From: DASQDN01 sp963825845
Lineage (GTDB): Bacteria; Acidobacteriota; Terriglobia; Bryobacterales; Bryobacteraceae
Direction of reading: 5' to 3'
Length of the DNA stretch: 64,000 nucleotides
NCBI GenBank assembly: GCA_963825845.1
Contig: CAWGVL010000069.1
Location: 192,562 to 256,561 of the forward strand
Shown: in pieces, positions 1 to 8,640 of the stretch
How positions within the stretch are numbered: the stretch's first letter is position 1
How the letters are laid out: the number at the start of each line of letters is the position of its first letter
Notes under the pieces: generated by a model
The model's input: the letters and a program-made list of their open reading frames with translations, nothing else
Database searches by the model: none
Told to the model about the DNA's origin: nothing
Program-made: the position numbers and the translations under genes

Positions 1-168
1 CAGGCAGCTTTCAAGTTTGGCGAGCGAGGCATCCTCGAGGTTCTGGATGCACAACGAGTCTTGCGCTCAGCAAGACTCGACTATCTGAATGCGCAGTTTG
101 ACCGGCAGCAAGCACTGATCGAGTTGGAACAACTGCGCGCAATCGATCTTGGGGGACAAGTACCGTGA
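1..168 (+). CDS. TolC/CusC-family outer-membrane efflux protein, 3' end only
   Basis: Frame 1 reads from the window edge to a TGA at 166-168 and gives the last 55 residues of the protein. The segment contains the FKFGERGILEVLDAQR pattern typical of the second coiled-coil repeat of TolC/CusC/CzcC outer-membrane factors, followed by a polar C-terminus. In this family the protein forms the outer-membrane and periplasmic tunnel of a tripartite efflux pump. Its stop codon overlaps the GTG start of the adaptor gene, so it is the first visible gene of a cusCBA-like operon. The N-terminal three quarters lie outside the window. Confidence 0.85.
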   Translation, partial: QAAFKFGERGILEVLDAQRVLRSARLDYLNAQFDRQQALIELEQLRAIDLGGQVP

Positions 169-1337
169 CGAAATCAACCGTTCTTGCAACGCGACTCGCT
201 TTGACCGCGCTCGTCGCCGTACTACTTGCCGGCTGCGGCACGAAAACAACACCACAGGCGCAGGCCAGCGCTGTCCAGAATCCGATGGAGATATCACCAT
301 CGGAGGACCTGAAAAAACAGATCAAGGTTGGTGTACCGCAAATCGAATCAGTCAGCACGACTCTCCGCGTTGCCGGTCGAGTGGAGGCGGATGCCACTCG
401 GATGGCGCGCGTCAGCGCGCCGGTCACCGGCCGCATCCTCGAACTGAAGGTAATCGAGGGCCAGCACGTCTCAAAGGGCGATGTGCTCGCAACCATTTAC
501 AGCACCGAGTTGTCCAGCGCGCAATCGGACTATCTCAAAGCTCACTCACAGAGGCAAGTTGCCGAGCGGGCCGTCGCACGCGCGAAGCAGTTGCTGGACG
601 CCGGCGTAATCGGATCGGCTGAGTTGCAGCGGCGGGAAGCGGAACTGCAACAGGCCGGCGCGGATGTGGCCGCCGGACGTGAGCGATTGCGCGTACTCGG
701 TCAACATGATGAGACCATCGCAAACCTGCAGAAAACCCGCAGCCTCAGTTCAGTGACGGACATCCTGTCGAGTATCGATGGTATCGTACTCGAGCGCAAA
801 GCCACAATCGGCCAGATGGTGCAGGCTGTGGAACCGGTGTTCACCATCGCGGACTTGTCTCATGTTTGGTTGATGGCGGACGTGCCTGAACAGAGCGCCG
901 GGCACATCAAAATCGGGAAAGCCGTTGAAGCCGAGATCCCCGCACTACCCGGCCACAAGATCAGGGGCACTCTCTCGTTTGTCAGCGCCATGGTGAATCC
1001 GGAAACCCGGACCGTCGGCGTGCGTATGAATCTGGCAAATCCGCAGCGGCTCTATAAGCCGGCGATGCTGACTACCATGACGCTGATCGATGGCGCCGAG
1101 CGGAGGCTTGTCGTCCCTGCAGTCGCCGTGGTTCGCGAAGGCAACATGGATGGAGTGTTCGTCCAGACTGCGCCGAATACGTTCCTGCTTCGGAAAGTTA
1201 CGGTGGGCGAGGATGTTGGCGAGAAGCGGGTGCTATTGGACGGGCTGCATGACAAAGATCAGATCGTTGTTGAAGGCGCGTTCCACATGAACAATGAGCG
1301 CAAGCGACAGGCCCTCGGTGGTGAGGAGGGTTCCTGA
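165..1337 (+). CDS. Periplasmic adaptor (HlyD/CusB family) of RND metal efflux pump, lipoprotein
   Basis: A 390-residue membrane-fusion protein. The N-terminus is a lipoprotein signal (hydrophobic stretch, then LLAGC at about residues 21-25), so the mature protein is probably tethered to a membrane by its Cys. It has a barrel-sandwich half-motif (VSAPVTGRILELKV, near residue 85), a coiled-coil hairpin rich in Ala, Gln and Arg (about 115-190), the second half-motif (SSIDGIVLERKATIGQMV, near 205) and a C-terminal beta-barrel. I see no His- or Met-rich metal-binding N-terminal domain. The GTG start at 165 overlaps the TGA of the upstream outer-membrane gene, and the pump gene follows 2 bases after its stop. 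The metal cannot be read from the sequence. Confidence 0.9.
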   Translation: MTKSTVLATRLALTALVAVLLAGCGTKTTPQAQASAVQNPMEISPSEDLKKQIKVGVPQIESVSTTLRVAGRVEADATRMARVSAPVTGRILELKVIEGQHVSKGDVLATIYSTELSSAQSDYLKAHSQRQVAERAVARAKQLLDAGVIGSAELQRREAELQQAGADVAAGRERLRVLGQHDETIANLQKTRSLSSVTDILSSIDGIVLERKATIGQMVQAVEPVFTIADLSHVWLMADVPEQSAGHIKIGKAVEAEIPALPGHKIRGTLSFVSAMVNPETRTVGVRMNLANPQRLYKPAMLTTMTLIDGAERRLVVPAVAVVREGNMDGVFVQTAPNTFLLRKVTVGEDVGEKRVLLDGLHDKDQIVVEGAFHMNNERKRQALGGEEGS

Positions 1338-1339
1338 GG

Positions 1340-4300
1340 ATGCTGAGTTCTCTGGTTCGCACAGCGCTTCACCAACGGATCATCGTCATCGTCCTCGCAT
1401 GCATTGCTTTAGCTTTCGGAATCGACGCGACACGCAAGCTCTCTGTGGACGCGTTTCCCGACGTTACCAATATTCAGGTACAGGTCGCGACCGAGGTTCC
1501 CGGACGTTCCCCCGATGAAGTAGAGCGCATGGTGACAGTTCCCGTCGAGATCGGTATGACCGGTCTCCCCGGGATGACCGAGATGCGTTCGCAGAATGAG
1601 CCTGGACTGTCGATCGTCACACTCGTCTTCAACGACGACACACCTCTCTATTTTGCGCGGCAGATCGTCTCGGAACGGCTCAGTGACGTGCGAAGCCGTT
1701 TGCCGGAGGGCATCGTTCCCGTTATGGGGCCGGTGTCAACAGCGCTGAGCGAGGTATACCAATACACACTGGAGAGTCCTAGCGACCGCGAACGAGCCCT
1801 GACCAAGGATGAATTAGTCCAGAGGCGCATTGTTCAGGACTGGGTGGCGCGGCCGCTCCTTCGCTCGATTCCGGGCGTAGCGGAGATTAACTCGACCGGC
1901 GGGTACGTCAAGCAGTATCAGGTCCTGGTGGATCCATTCCGGATGCGCTACTACGGCGTAACGATCAGCGACGTTTACACTGCGCTGGCTCGCAATAACG
2001 CGAATTCGAGCGGCGGTATTCTGCCGCGAGGCCCTGAGTTTTATCTCGTGCGCGGCGTTGGCCTCATCAAAGACCTAAACGATATCCGCTCCATTGTCCT
2101 GAAGGAAGTCGGAGCCACGCCGGTATATATCCGTGACGTGGCGGATGTCCGATTCGGTGAAGAGGTTCGGTACGGCGCGATGATCAAGGGCGGCTATACC
2201 GAAGCGGTCGGCGGTATCGTGATGATGGTCGCCAGTGGCAATGCAAAAGAAATCGTCCAGCGAGTGAAGGATCGCGTGGAGGAGATCAACTCGAAAGGCA
2301 TGCTGCCGGATGGTCTCCGTGTGGTTGCTTATTACGATCGATCGGAATTGGTAGACGCTGCGCTCCACACGGTCAGCAAAGTCCTCATCGAGGGTATCGT
2401 CCTCGTAGTCGTCATCCTTTTCCTCTTCCTGGGTGACCTCCGTTCCAGCGTTATCGTGATTGCGACGCTGATCCTCACGCCGGCGCTGACGTTCCTTGTA
2501 ATGAACCAGTTTGGAATGTCGGCGAATCTGATGTCACTGGGCGGCCTCGCGATTGCGATCGGCCTCATGGTCGACGGATCCGTGGTGGTCGTCGAGAACG
2601 TATTCGCGAAGCTCGGAAATGCCCGCGGTCCCGAACGAATCCGGGTCATCTACCAGGCGGTTATGGAAGTCGGCACGCCCGTTATCTTCGGTATTTGCAT
2701 CATCATTTTGGTCTTCCTGCCGCTGATGACGTTGGAGGGTATGGAAGGCAAGATGTTCGCGCCGCTCGCGTATACGATTGCGATCGCGCTTGGTATCTCG
2801 CTTGTGCTTTCTCTGACGCTGTCACCCGTGCTGTCGTCCTATCTGCTGAAAGGTGGACACGAGCACGACACCCTGTTTCTGCGCATGCTGAAGAAGCCTT
2901 ATTCCGGTGTGTTGGGTTGGGCCATGCGTCATGAGAAGACCTCGATCGTGATAGCGCTGGTCGTCTTCTCAGCATCGATATCGCTCTTTCCTTTCCTCGG
3001 CACGTCGTTCATCCCCGAGTTGAAAGAGGGTACGATCTCCCCAAACATGGATCGCGTTCCGAACATTTCGCTCGATGAATCGATCGGCATGGAGATGGAA
3101 GCGATTCGCCGGTTGAAGCAATTGCCCGGCGTAAAGCACATCGTTTCTCGGCTCGGCCGCGGTGAATCGCCGGTCGATCCCGCTGGATACAACGAGAGCG
3201 ACATGATGATCCACCTGAAGCCGGCCGAGGAACGGGAGGGACTGACGCAGGATGAAATCGCCGAGCAGGTCCGGCAACGCCTGACAACGATGCCGGGCGT
3301 AAATATGGTGATGGCTCAGCCGATCTCCGACCGTGTTGACGAGATGGTAACTGGTGTCCGAGCAGACATTGCGGTCAAAGTGTTCGGAGACGATCTCGAA
3401 TCGTTGATCAGTACGGCTAACGAGGTCGCGAAGGTAGCTCAAACCATCCAGGGCACCGGCGATATCAAAATCGACCGCGTGATCGGCCAGCAGAATCTGA
3501 CTGTGACAATCGATCGCCAGGCGATTGCTCGACATGGTTTGAACGCGTCGGACGTCCATGACGTGATCGAGGCCGCCGTCGGTGGAAAGGCCGCTACGGA
3601 AATCTATGAAGGCGAACGTCGATTCCAGGCCGTCGTACGCTTTCCCGAGCACCTCCGCAACAGCATCCCTGAGATTCGCAAGATCCTATTGACCGCTCGT
3701 GACGGCGAGCAAATCCCGCTGGAGAGTCTGGCAAACATAACCCTGGTCGAGGGCCCTTCGCAGATCAAGCGCGAGATGGCAAAAAGACGAATCGTCATCG
3801 GCATCAACGTGCGGGATCGCGATCTCGGCGGGTATGTCGCCGAGTTGCAGCAGAAGGTCGAAAAGCAGGTTACGCTTCCTGCGGGATATTACTACGAGTG
3901 GGGCGGCCAGTTCCAGAACATGGAGCGCGCGCGCCGGCACCTGATGATCATCGTCCCGATCACCATCGGAGCAATTTTCTTTCTGCTGTTCCTGCTATTC
4001 CGGTCGCTGCGTTTTGCCGCGCTGATCATTTTGGTGCTTCCGTTCGCTTCCATCGGAGGAATAGCGGCGCTATTCTTTACCGGCGAGTACCTGTCCGTAC
4101 CGGCGTCCGTAGGATTCATCGCGCTATGGGGCATCGCCGTGCTCAATGGCGTGGTGTTGGTTTCCTACATCCGAAGTCTGCGGGAGGCAGGCCTCGGGCA
4201 GCATGAGGCGATCGCGCAAGGGGCCAAGGTGCGCTTCCGTCCGGTGATGATGACGGCTACCGTGGCAGCTCTCGGCCTGGTACCGTTCCTGTTTGCAACC

Positions 4301-4483
4301 GGTCCGGGATCTGAGGTGCAGCGCCCACTTGCGATCGTGGTCATCGGTGGCCTCGTGACGTCTACGGCGCTCACGTTGATCATTGTTCCCATTCTTTATC
4401 GATGGTTCGAGCCACGCGACATCACACGCGAGGTGGTTGATGACGGTGTGGGCAACGAGGTCAGCGTAAGCGTGAGCCATTGA
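1340..4483 (+). CDS. RND-family heavy-metal efflux pump, inner-membrane subunit (CusA/CzcA type)
   Basis: A 1047-residue protein, the normal length for HME-RND pumps. TM1 is at the N-terminus, followed by the periplasmic porter domain (VDAFPDVTNIQVQV; GRSPDEVERMVT), TM2-6, a second porter domain from about residue 560, and TM7-12 at the C-terminus. TM4 carries AIGLMVDGSVVVVEN, the proton-relay Asp region. It lacks the DFG that marks CzcA-type divalent pumps and is closer to the AIG..VD form of CusA-like or general HME members. The ATG at 1340 has GAGGAGGG about 10 bases upstream. It powers the pump made with the two preceding gene products and is translationally linked to the next gene. Specificity (Cu/Ag versus Zn/Co/Cd) is uncertain. 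Confidence 0.93.
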   Translation: MLSSLVRTALHQRIIVIVLACIALAFGIDATRKLSVDAFPDVTNIQVQVATEVPGRSPDEVERMVTVPVEIGMTGLPGMTEMRSQNEPGLSIVTLVFNDDTPLYFARQIVSERLSDVRSRLPEGIVPVMGPVSTALSEVYQYTLESPSDRERALTKDELVQRRIVQDWVARPLLRSIPGVAEINSTGGYVKQYQVLVDPFRMRYYGVTISDVYTALARNNANSSGGILPRGPEFYLVRGVGLIKDLNDIRSIVLKEVGATPVYIRDVADVRFGEEVRYGAMIKGGYTEAVGGIVMMVASGNAKEIVQRVKDRVEEINSKGMLPDGLRVVAYYDRSELVDAALHTVSKVLIEGIVLVVVILFLFLGDLRSSVIVIATLILTPALTFLVMNQFGMSANLMSLGGLAIAIGLMVDGSVVVVENVFAKLGNARGPERIRVIYQAVMEVGTPVIFGICIIILVFLPLMTLEGMEGKMFAPLAYTIAIALGISLVLSLTLSPVLSSYLLKGGHEHDTLFLRMLKKPYSGVLGWAMRHEKTSIVIALVVFSASISLFPFLGTSFIPELKEGTISPNMDRVPNISLDESIGMEMEAIRRLKQLPGVKHIVSRLGRGESPVDPAGYNESDMMIHLKPAEEREGLTQDEIAEQVRQRLTTMPGVNMVMAQPISDRVDEMVTGVRADIAVKVFGDDLESLISTANEVAKVAQTIQGTGDIKIDRVIGQQNLTVTIDRQAIARHGLNASDVHDVIEAAVGGKAATEIYEGERRFQAVVRFPEHLRNSIPEIRKILLTARDGEQIPLESLANITLVEGPSQIKREMAKRRIVIGINVRDRDLGGYVAELQQKVEKQVTLPAGYYYEWGGQFQNMERARRHLMIIVPITIGAIFFLLFLLFRSLRFAALIILVLPFASIGGIAALFFTGEYLSVPASVGFIALWGIAVLNGVVLVSYIRSLREAGLGQHEAIAQGAKVRFRPVMMTATVAALGLVPFLFATGPGSEVQRPLAIVVIGGLVTSTALTLIIVPILYRWFEPRDITREVVDDGVGNEVSVSVSH

Positions 4484-5898
4484 AGCGTATTCTGGTTCGA
4501 GTGGCTGAGAGTGTTGCTTCCATCCCGACCGCGGCCGACCGTGATGACTACGTAGTAGATGCCTCGGGTTTCAAAGGCTGGGCGGAGACCGTATTTCTTC
4601 CGCCCGACGAAACTGCGGTCATTGACATCCTGCGGCGAGCCGGTTCGGAGCGCATACCGGTCACCGTCATCGGCGCCCGGTCAGGTCTTACCGGCGGCGG
4701 CATAGCCCGTGGCGGATGGGTCATCTCACTTGACGCCTTTCGCCACATACAGATTGCCCGCGCTCGTGCACGTGTAGGGGCCGCCGTAACTCTCTTGGAG
4801 CTTCGTGACGCGGCAGTGCCGACGCGGCAGTTCTATGCGCCGGATCCTACCGAGATAACGGCTTCGGTCGGTGGCACCATTGCGACAAACGCCAGCGGGT
4901 CGCGGAGTTTTCTCTACGGAAGTACCCGCCGCCACGTGTCGGCGATACGCGTCGCGCTAATGGACGGATCAATCCGGGAATTCCGGCGCGGTGACAAGAT
5001 CGATTTCGATGTGCCTCAGATTCCCTGGCCAGACATCAGGAAATGCACAGCCGGGTACCCGCTCGCTCCCGGGATGGACTATATCGACCTTTTCTGCGGC
5101 TCGGAAGGAACACTGGGAGTTGTACTCGAAGCCGAGTTGACACTTCTGCCGATCCCGCAGAACCTGTTCTCCGCGGTCATTTTCTTTGGCAGCGACGATG
5201 ACGCCCTCGATGCAGTGGATGCGTGGCGGCCCATTGGCGGGCTCCGCATGCTCGAGTATGTCGATCGCAACTCGTTGGACCTGATCTACAGCCGTTATCC
5301 CGAGATACCCTCGCACGCGGAGGCTGCGCTGCTCATCGAGGCAGAAGGTCAGGTCAATCACGATGAGTGGTCGGACCGCCTTTCTATGGCTCGCGCGTTG
5401 ACGGAAGAATCATGGTTCGCAGTAAGCGCTAACGATCGTGAACGGTTCCGGAAACTGCGTCATTCCCTTCCTGAAATGGTGAATGCCACCGTACTTCGGC
5501 ACGGCTTCATGAAGATGGGCACAGATTACGCAGTACCGGTAGCTCGCAATCGCGAGATGCTGCGCTACTATAGGCGCCGCCTGGAAGCGGAGCTGGCTCG
5601 CCGCTATGTAATCTATGGACATATCGGCGACGCGCATACGCACGTGAATATGCTGCCTTCCTCCGAGCACGAGGCGGAGGTCGCATCTGCGCTTCTGAAG
5701 GAATTCGCCGCTCACGCCGTGCAACTCGGCGGGACGGTCTCAGCCGAGCACGGGCTCGGAAAACGCAAAGCCCATTTGCTCGCACTACAATACGAGCCCG
5801 AATATATTCAGGCCATGATGAACGTCAAACGTCGCTTCGATCCTCAATGGCTTCTGGGACGAGAGACCCTGTTTCCGATCCCAGCCGAGTTCTCCTAG
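4480..5898 (+). CDS. FAD-linked oxidase of the D-lactate/glycolate dehydrogenase (GlcD) type
   Basis: A 472-residue flavoprotein. The N-terminal FAD-binding PCMH domain shows VIGARSGLTGGG (the FAD pyrophosphate loop, about residues 62-73) and a DPTE..ASVGGTIATNASG segment. The C-terminal oxidase domain has the YGHIGDAHTHVN and SAEHGLGKRK signatures of the glycolate/D-lactate/D-2-hydroxyglutarate family. The start is a TTG at 4480 whose bases overlap the TGA of the RND pump gene, so translation is probably coupled. A 2-hydroxyacid dehydrogenase is an unexpected last gene of a metal efflux operon. The substrate is unknown. The stop overlaps that of the convergent Nramp gene by 4 bases. Confidence 0.88.
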   Translation: MKRILVRVAESVASIPTAADRDDYVVDASGFKGWAETVFLPPDETAVIDILRRAGSERIPVTVIGARSGLTGGGIARGGWVISLDAFRHIQIARARARVGAAVTLLELRDAAVPTRQFYAPDPTEITASVGGTIATNASGSRSFLYGSTRRHVSAIRVALMDGSIREFRRGDKIDFDVPQIPWPDIRKCTAGYPLAPGMDYIDLFCGSEGTLGVVLEAELTLLPIPQNLFSAVIFFGSDDDALDAVDAWRPIGGLRMLEYVDRNSLDLIYSRYPEIPSHAEAALLIEAEGQVNHDEWSDRLSMARALTEESWFAVSANDRERFRKLRHSLPEMVNATVLRHGFMKMGTDYAVPVARNREMLRYYRRRLEAELARRYVIYGHIGDAHTHVNMLPSSEHEAEVASALLKEFAAHAVQLGGTVSAEHGLGKRKAHLLALQYEPEYIQAMMNVKRRFDPQWLLGRETLFPIPAEFS

Positions 5899-7352
5899 AA
5901 TCCGAGCCACGCTTTGATCGCTGGCCACTGCTGCGCGAGCGCGACCCCGGAGATGCCCGCGTACAGAACCGCTCCGCCGACCAAGCCAGCGCATTGCAGC
6001 CACCCGGGTCGCAGCGGCTTCGGCATCAGCCTCAGCATCACCCAAAGGAGATGCAGCGATGTGAACGCGAAGGCGAAGTTCCACATCACACCCGTCGCGA
6101 TGGCGAGCACGAGCGGATTCGGTGACACGCGCAGCGCAATGAGTCCCCACACGCAATACACGGCCAGTAACGAGTAGTAGACAATCTTTACCCTGTGGGC
6201 ATCCACCTTGTGAAGCCGTCGGGACGCGATCCAAAGAACGTCTGTCCAGCGGCGCGCTATCTGGTCAAGCTGACTCACCTGTGTCGGAGCCATGATCAGG
6301 AACCCGCAAAGCAAGGTAAGAAACCAGAAGACCGGACCGTGCCGCTGAGCGATTGCGTCCGCCGTCATGGCGGCAACGGCATTGCCGTCGACGTTCCCCA
6401 CACCCCCGCGAAGATATTCATACGAGAACATGGCGGGCAAAGCCATCCCGAGGAGACAGCCCGGCATCCACAGCAGAAACTGATCGCGCGAGATGATCCG
6501 GAGCCACTGGCGCCATCGCGAGAGGTTCTCGTCATTGATTTCAAAAACCTTCCCTGTGTGCGACAGCTTTATGGTGCGGCCGCCGATCGCGCTCGGTATT
6601 GCGCCCGTTCTCGCTCCCATGCCCCAACCTTTGTCTCGCGCATACCCGGAGAAGGTGCTATTCGTCAGACCGCCTGCGCCGGCGATCGCTGTAAACGCCG
6701 CAAGTCGCGCCCAGTTGACGTCACCTTCCGGAATGAGGCCGAACTTGAAGAAGCCCGAGAGGATCTCACCCCAGGTGTCCCAGCTTGCGAAGAAGAACGT
6801 AACGAAACAGAGATATCCAAGCACCAGCACAAGCTTCGCTGTCATTACGCGTTCCAGCGAATTGTAAACCTTGCCCCCAAAAATCAGAGGCAGGAACGCG
6901 CAAAGGAAGATCCCATAGCTAAGCCCTTTCACGAGGCCTGCATCGCCGACGTCCGGTAGACGGCCCAGGAGTACGGACGCTAACGGTACCGCGGCATTTG
7001 CCGAAAGATATGGCCAAACACCACCGATCTCAAATAGCATGTAGAACATCGGCCAGAAGGGGATGCCCGGCGGAAGCCGGAAGAAACCCACGAAGATCGT
7101 TTCACCGGTATATAGCGTGTATCGCATCACCGAGAGGTTGTACGCTACCTGAACGATTACAGCCAGTGTCGCCAGCCATAACACTTTGCCGCCATATTGC
7201 GCGGTGACCAGGGGCCCGAACAACCATTCGCCGCCGCCGATGTTCGCGCCGACCATGACGAGTCCCGGCCCGATCAAGGAAACCCAGCGCGAGCGCGTTC
7301 GTGGTGGTGGATCAGGGAGAGTGTCGTGCTCCCAACGTGGAAGTTGTGACAA
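5895..7352 (-). CDS. Nramp-like divalent metal transporter
   Basis: A 485-residue polytopic membrane protein with about 11 hydrophobic segments. The first transmembrane region carries GPGLVMVGANIGGGEWL, close to the Nramp/MntH TM1 pattern (GPG...A.IDPGN) but with the metal-ligand DPGN replaced by NIGGG. It therefore belongs to the divergent Nramp-related branch common in Acidobacteriota, and metal transport is unproven. The only in-frame start is TTG at 7352. An out-of-frame ATG at 7357-7359 sits better behind a GAGG ribosome site. Removing one T of the TTT at 7351-7353 would join that ATG to the reading frame, so the true start may be 7359. Confidence 0.85.
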   Translation of the reverse strand: MSQLPRWEHDTLPDPPPRTRSRWVSLIGPGLVMVGANIGGGEWLFGPLVTAQYGGKVLWLATLAVIVQVAYNLSVMRYTLYTGETIFVGFFRLPPGIPFWPMFYMLFEIGGVWPYLSANAAVPLASVLLGRLPDVGDAGLVKGLSYGIFLCAFLPLIFGGKVYNSLERVMTAKLVLVLGYLCFVTFFFASWDTWGEILSGFFKFGLIPEGDVNWARLAAFTAIAGAGGLTNSTFSGYARDKGWGMGARTGAIPSAIGGRTIKLSHTGKVFEINDENLSRWRQWLRIISRDQFLLWMPGCLLGMALPAMFSYEYLRGGVGNVDGNAVAAMTADAIAQRHGPVFWFLTLLCGFLIMAPTQVSQLDQIARRWTDVLWIASRRLHKVDAHRVKIVYYSLLAVYCVWGLIALRVSPNPLVLAIATGVMWNFAFAFTSLHLLWVMLRLMPKPLRPGWLQCAGLVGGAVLYAGISGVALAQQWPAIKAWLGF

Positions 7353-7390
7353 AGCTCATGCTACCTCACTCCGATCGCTTCCAAAGGAGG

Positions 7391-7417
7391 TCTTACCGTA
7401 AGACTCGGACGGTAAGA
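7391..7417. promoter_or_regulatory. Inverted repeat in divergent intergenic region
   Basis: TCTTACCGT (7391-7399) is repeated in perfect inverted form as ACGGTAAGA (7409-7417) around a 9-base centre. The centre holds a further TAAGA, giving three spaced copies of the same half-site. It lies 39 bases upstream of the Nramp-like start and 51 bases upstream of the TPR gene. It could be an operator or an RNA hairpin for either gene. No regulator can be assigned. Confidence 0.4.
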
Positions 7418-7467
7418 TTACGTCGTCCTACTGCCAGCTATCAGCGGAAAAGCGGCATTCTGCCGTT

Positions 7468-8640
7468 ATGAACAAGCAGGCTTTCCTCACATTCGTAACA
7501 GCATTGATGGCCGTGGGACAGGATGCCTGGACTGAGCGTATGAGTCTCGCGAACCGGCTCCAGCAACAGGGGCGTTATTTGGAAGCGCGCGAACTCTACC
7601 TTAGGGCGGTCGCGGAGACCGGCGGCGATCATGGCAACAGTCAACGGCGCGCACAGGCGCTGAACAATCTGGCCGCACATTATTTCGAGGCCGGCAAATA
7701 TAGTGAAGCTGAACCGATGTATCTCGAGGCAATCGAACAGTGGCGCGGACTCGGCCAAACAGGTCAACTCGGGATCACTTACAGTAACCTTGCGACGCTG
7801 TACCGCAAGACGGGACGCTACAAGCTGGCGATCGAGACGTTCGCTGAAGCCGAATATCCAATTCGCGAGGCGTTCGGGGAACAAAGCCCTGAAATGGTGA
7901 GCTACCTGATAAACCTGACGGAGGCTTATCGAGCCTCAGATCGCATGAATGAGGCGGAGTCCAGCGCAGCCAAGGCTCTCGCGTTATCGGAAAAGATCTT
8001 CCCGAACAAAGACGTTCGCGTTAGCCTTTGTTTGCAGGCGTACGCGCTCGCATTGCACGGTAAGGGCCGGACTGCAGAAGCGACACCGCTCTTGGAGCGA
8101 GCCCTGAAGATTCAGGAATCTTCATACGAATCCGATCACCCCAATATTGCCTCGACGTCAGCCTCACTGGTCTCCTTGTACCTCGAGGAAGGTCGGTATA
8201 ACCAAGCTGAACCGCTTGCAAATCGCGCGTTGAAGATCTCCCAGGCGAAACTCGGACCTCGACATCCGAACACTGCTGTGGCTCTCAACAATCTGGCGCA
8301 GGTCTATCGGTTTCAACAGCGATACGCCGAGGCTGAGCCGTTATATCGCCGTTCCATCGATATCCTGGAGAATCTCAAGTCACCGGACGCCGTAAAGCCG
8401 CTGTCGAACCTTGCCGATTTCTACAGCGACCGGGGACGCACAGCCGCTGCGCTCGCCTTGTACAAACGGTGTGAGCAGATCACTCGCACATCCATCGGAG
8501 ATGCTGCTCCGGAGAGGGCCGCAACCGAAACTAAGATTGCCGCGCTATATAGAGCAATGGGACGCAATACCGAGGCGGCTCACGCCGCCAAGCGCGCTAA
8601 ACAAGACCGCCAAGTCCAAGCTTTTCAAGCAGCACCGTGA
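7468..8640 (+). CDS. Secreted or periplasmic tetratricopeptide-repeat protein
   Basis: A 390-residue protein with a short hydrophobic N-terminus (MNKQAFLTFVTALMAVG), possibly a signal peptide, then about eight TPR units of the kinesin-light-chain type. Repeating elements are A..LNNLA..Y...G.Y.EAEP.Y..A. and similar 42-residue units (for example near residues 70-115 and 255-300). No catalytic domain is visible, so the likely role is protein-protein scaffolding. No clear ribosome-binding site precedes the ATG at 7468. The 3' end overlaps the convergent TolB-like gene by 44 bases, and both reading frames look genuine there. Confidence 0.82.
   Translation: MNKQAFLTFVTALMAVGQDAWTERMSLANRLQQQGRYLEARELYLRAVAETGGDHGNSQRRAQALNNLAAHYFEAGKYSEAEPMYLEAIEQWRGLGQTGQLGITYSNLATLYRKTGRYKLAIETFAEAEYPIREAFGEQSPEMVSYLINLTEAYRASDRMNEAESSAAKALALSEKIFPNKDVRVSLCLQAYALALHGKGRTAEATPLLERALKIQESSYESDHPNIASTSASLVSLYLEEGRYNQAEPLANRALKISQAKLGPRHPNTAVALNNLAQVYRFQQRYAEAEPLYRRSIDILENLKSPDAVKPLSNLADFYSDRGRTAAALALYKRCEQITRTSIGDAAPERAATETKIAALYRAMGRNTEAAHAAKRAKQDRQVQAFQAAP

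Noticed and set aside
2969..3652. A 227-residue minus-strand frame
   Set aside because: Antisense to the RND pump gene. No signal, motif or ribosome site.
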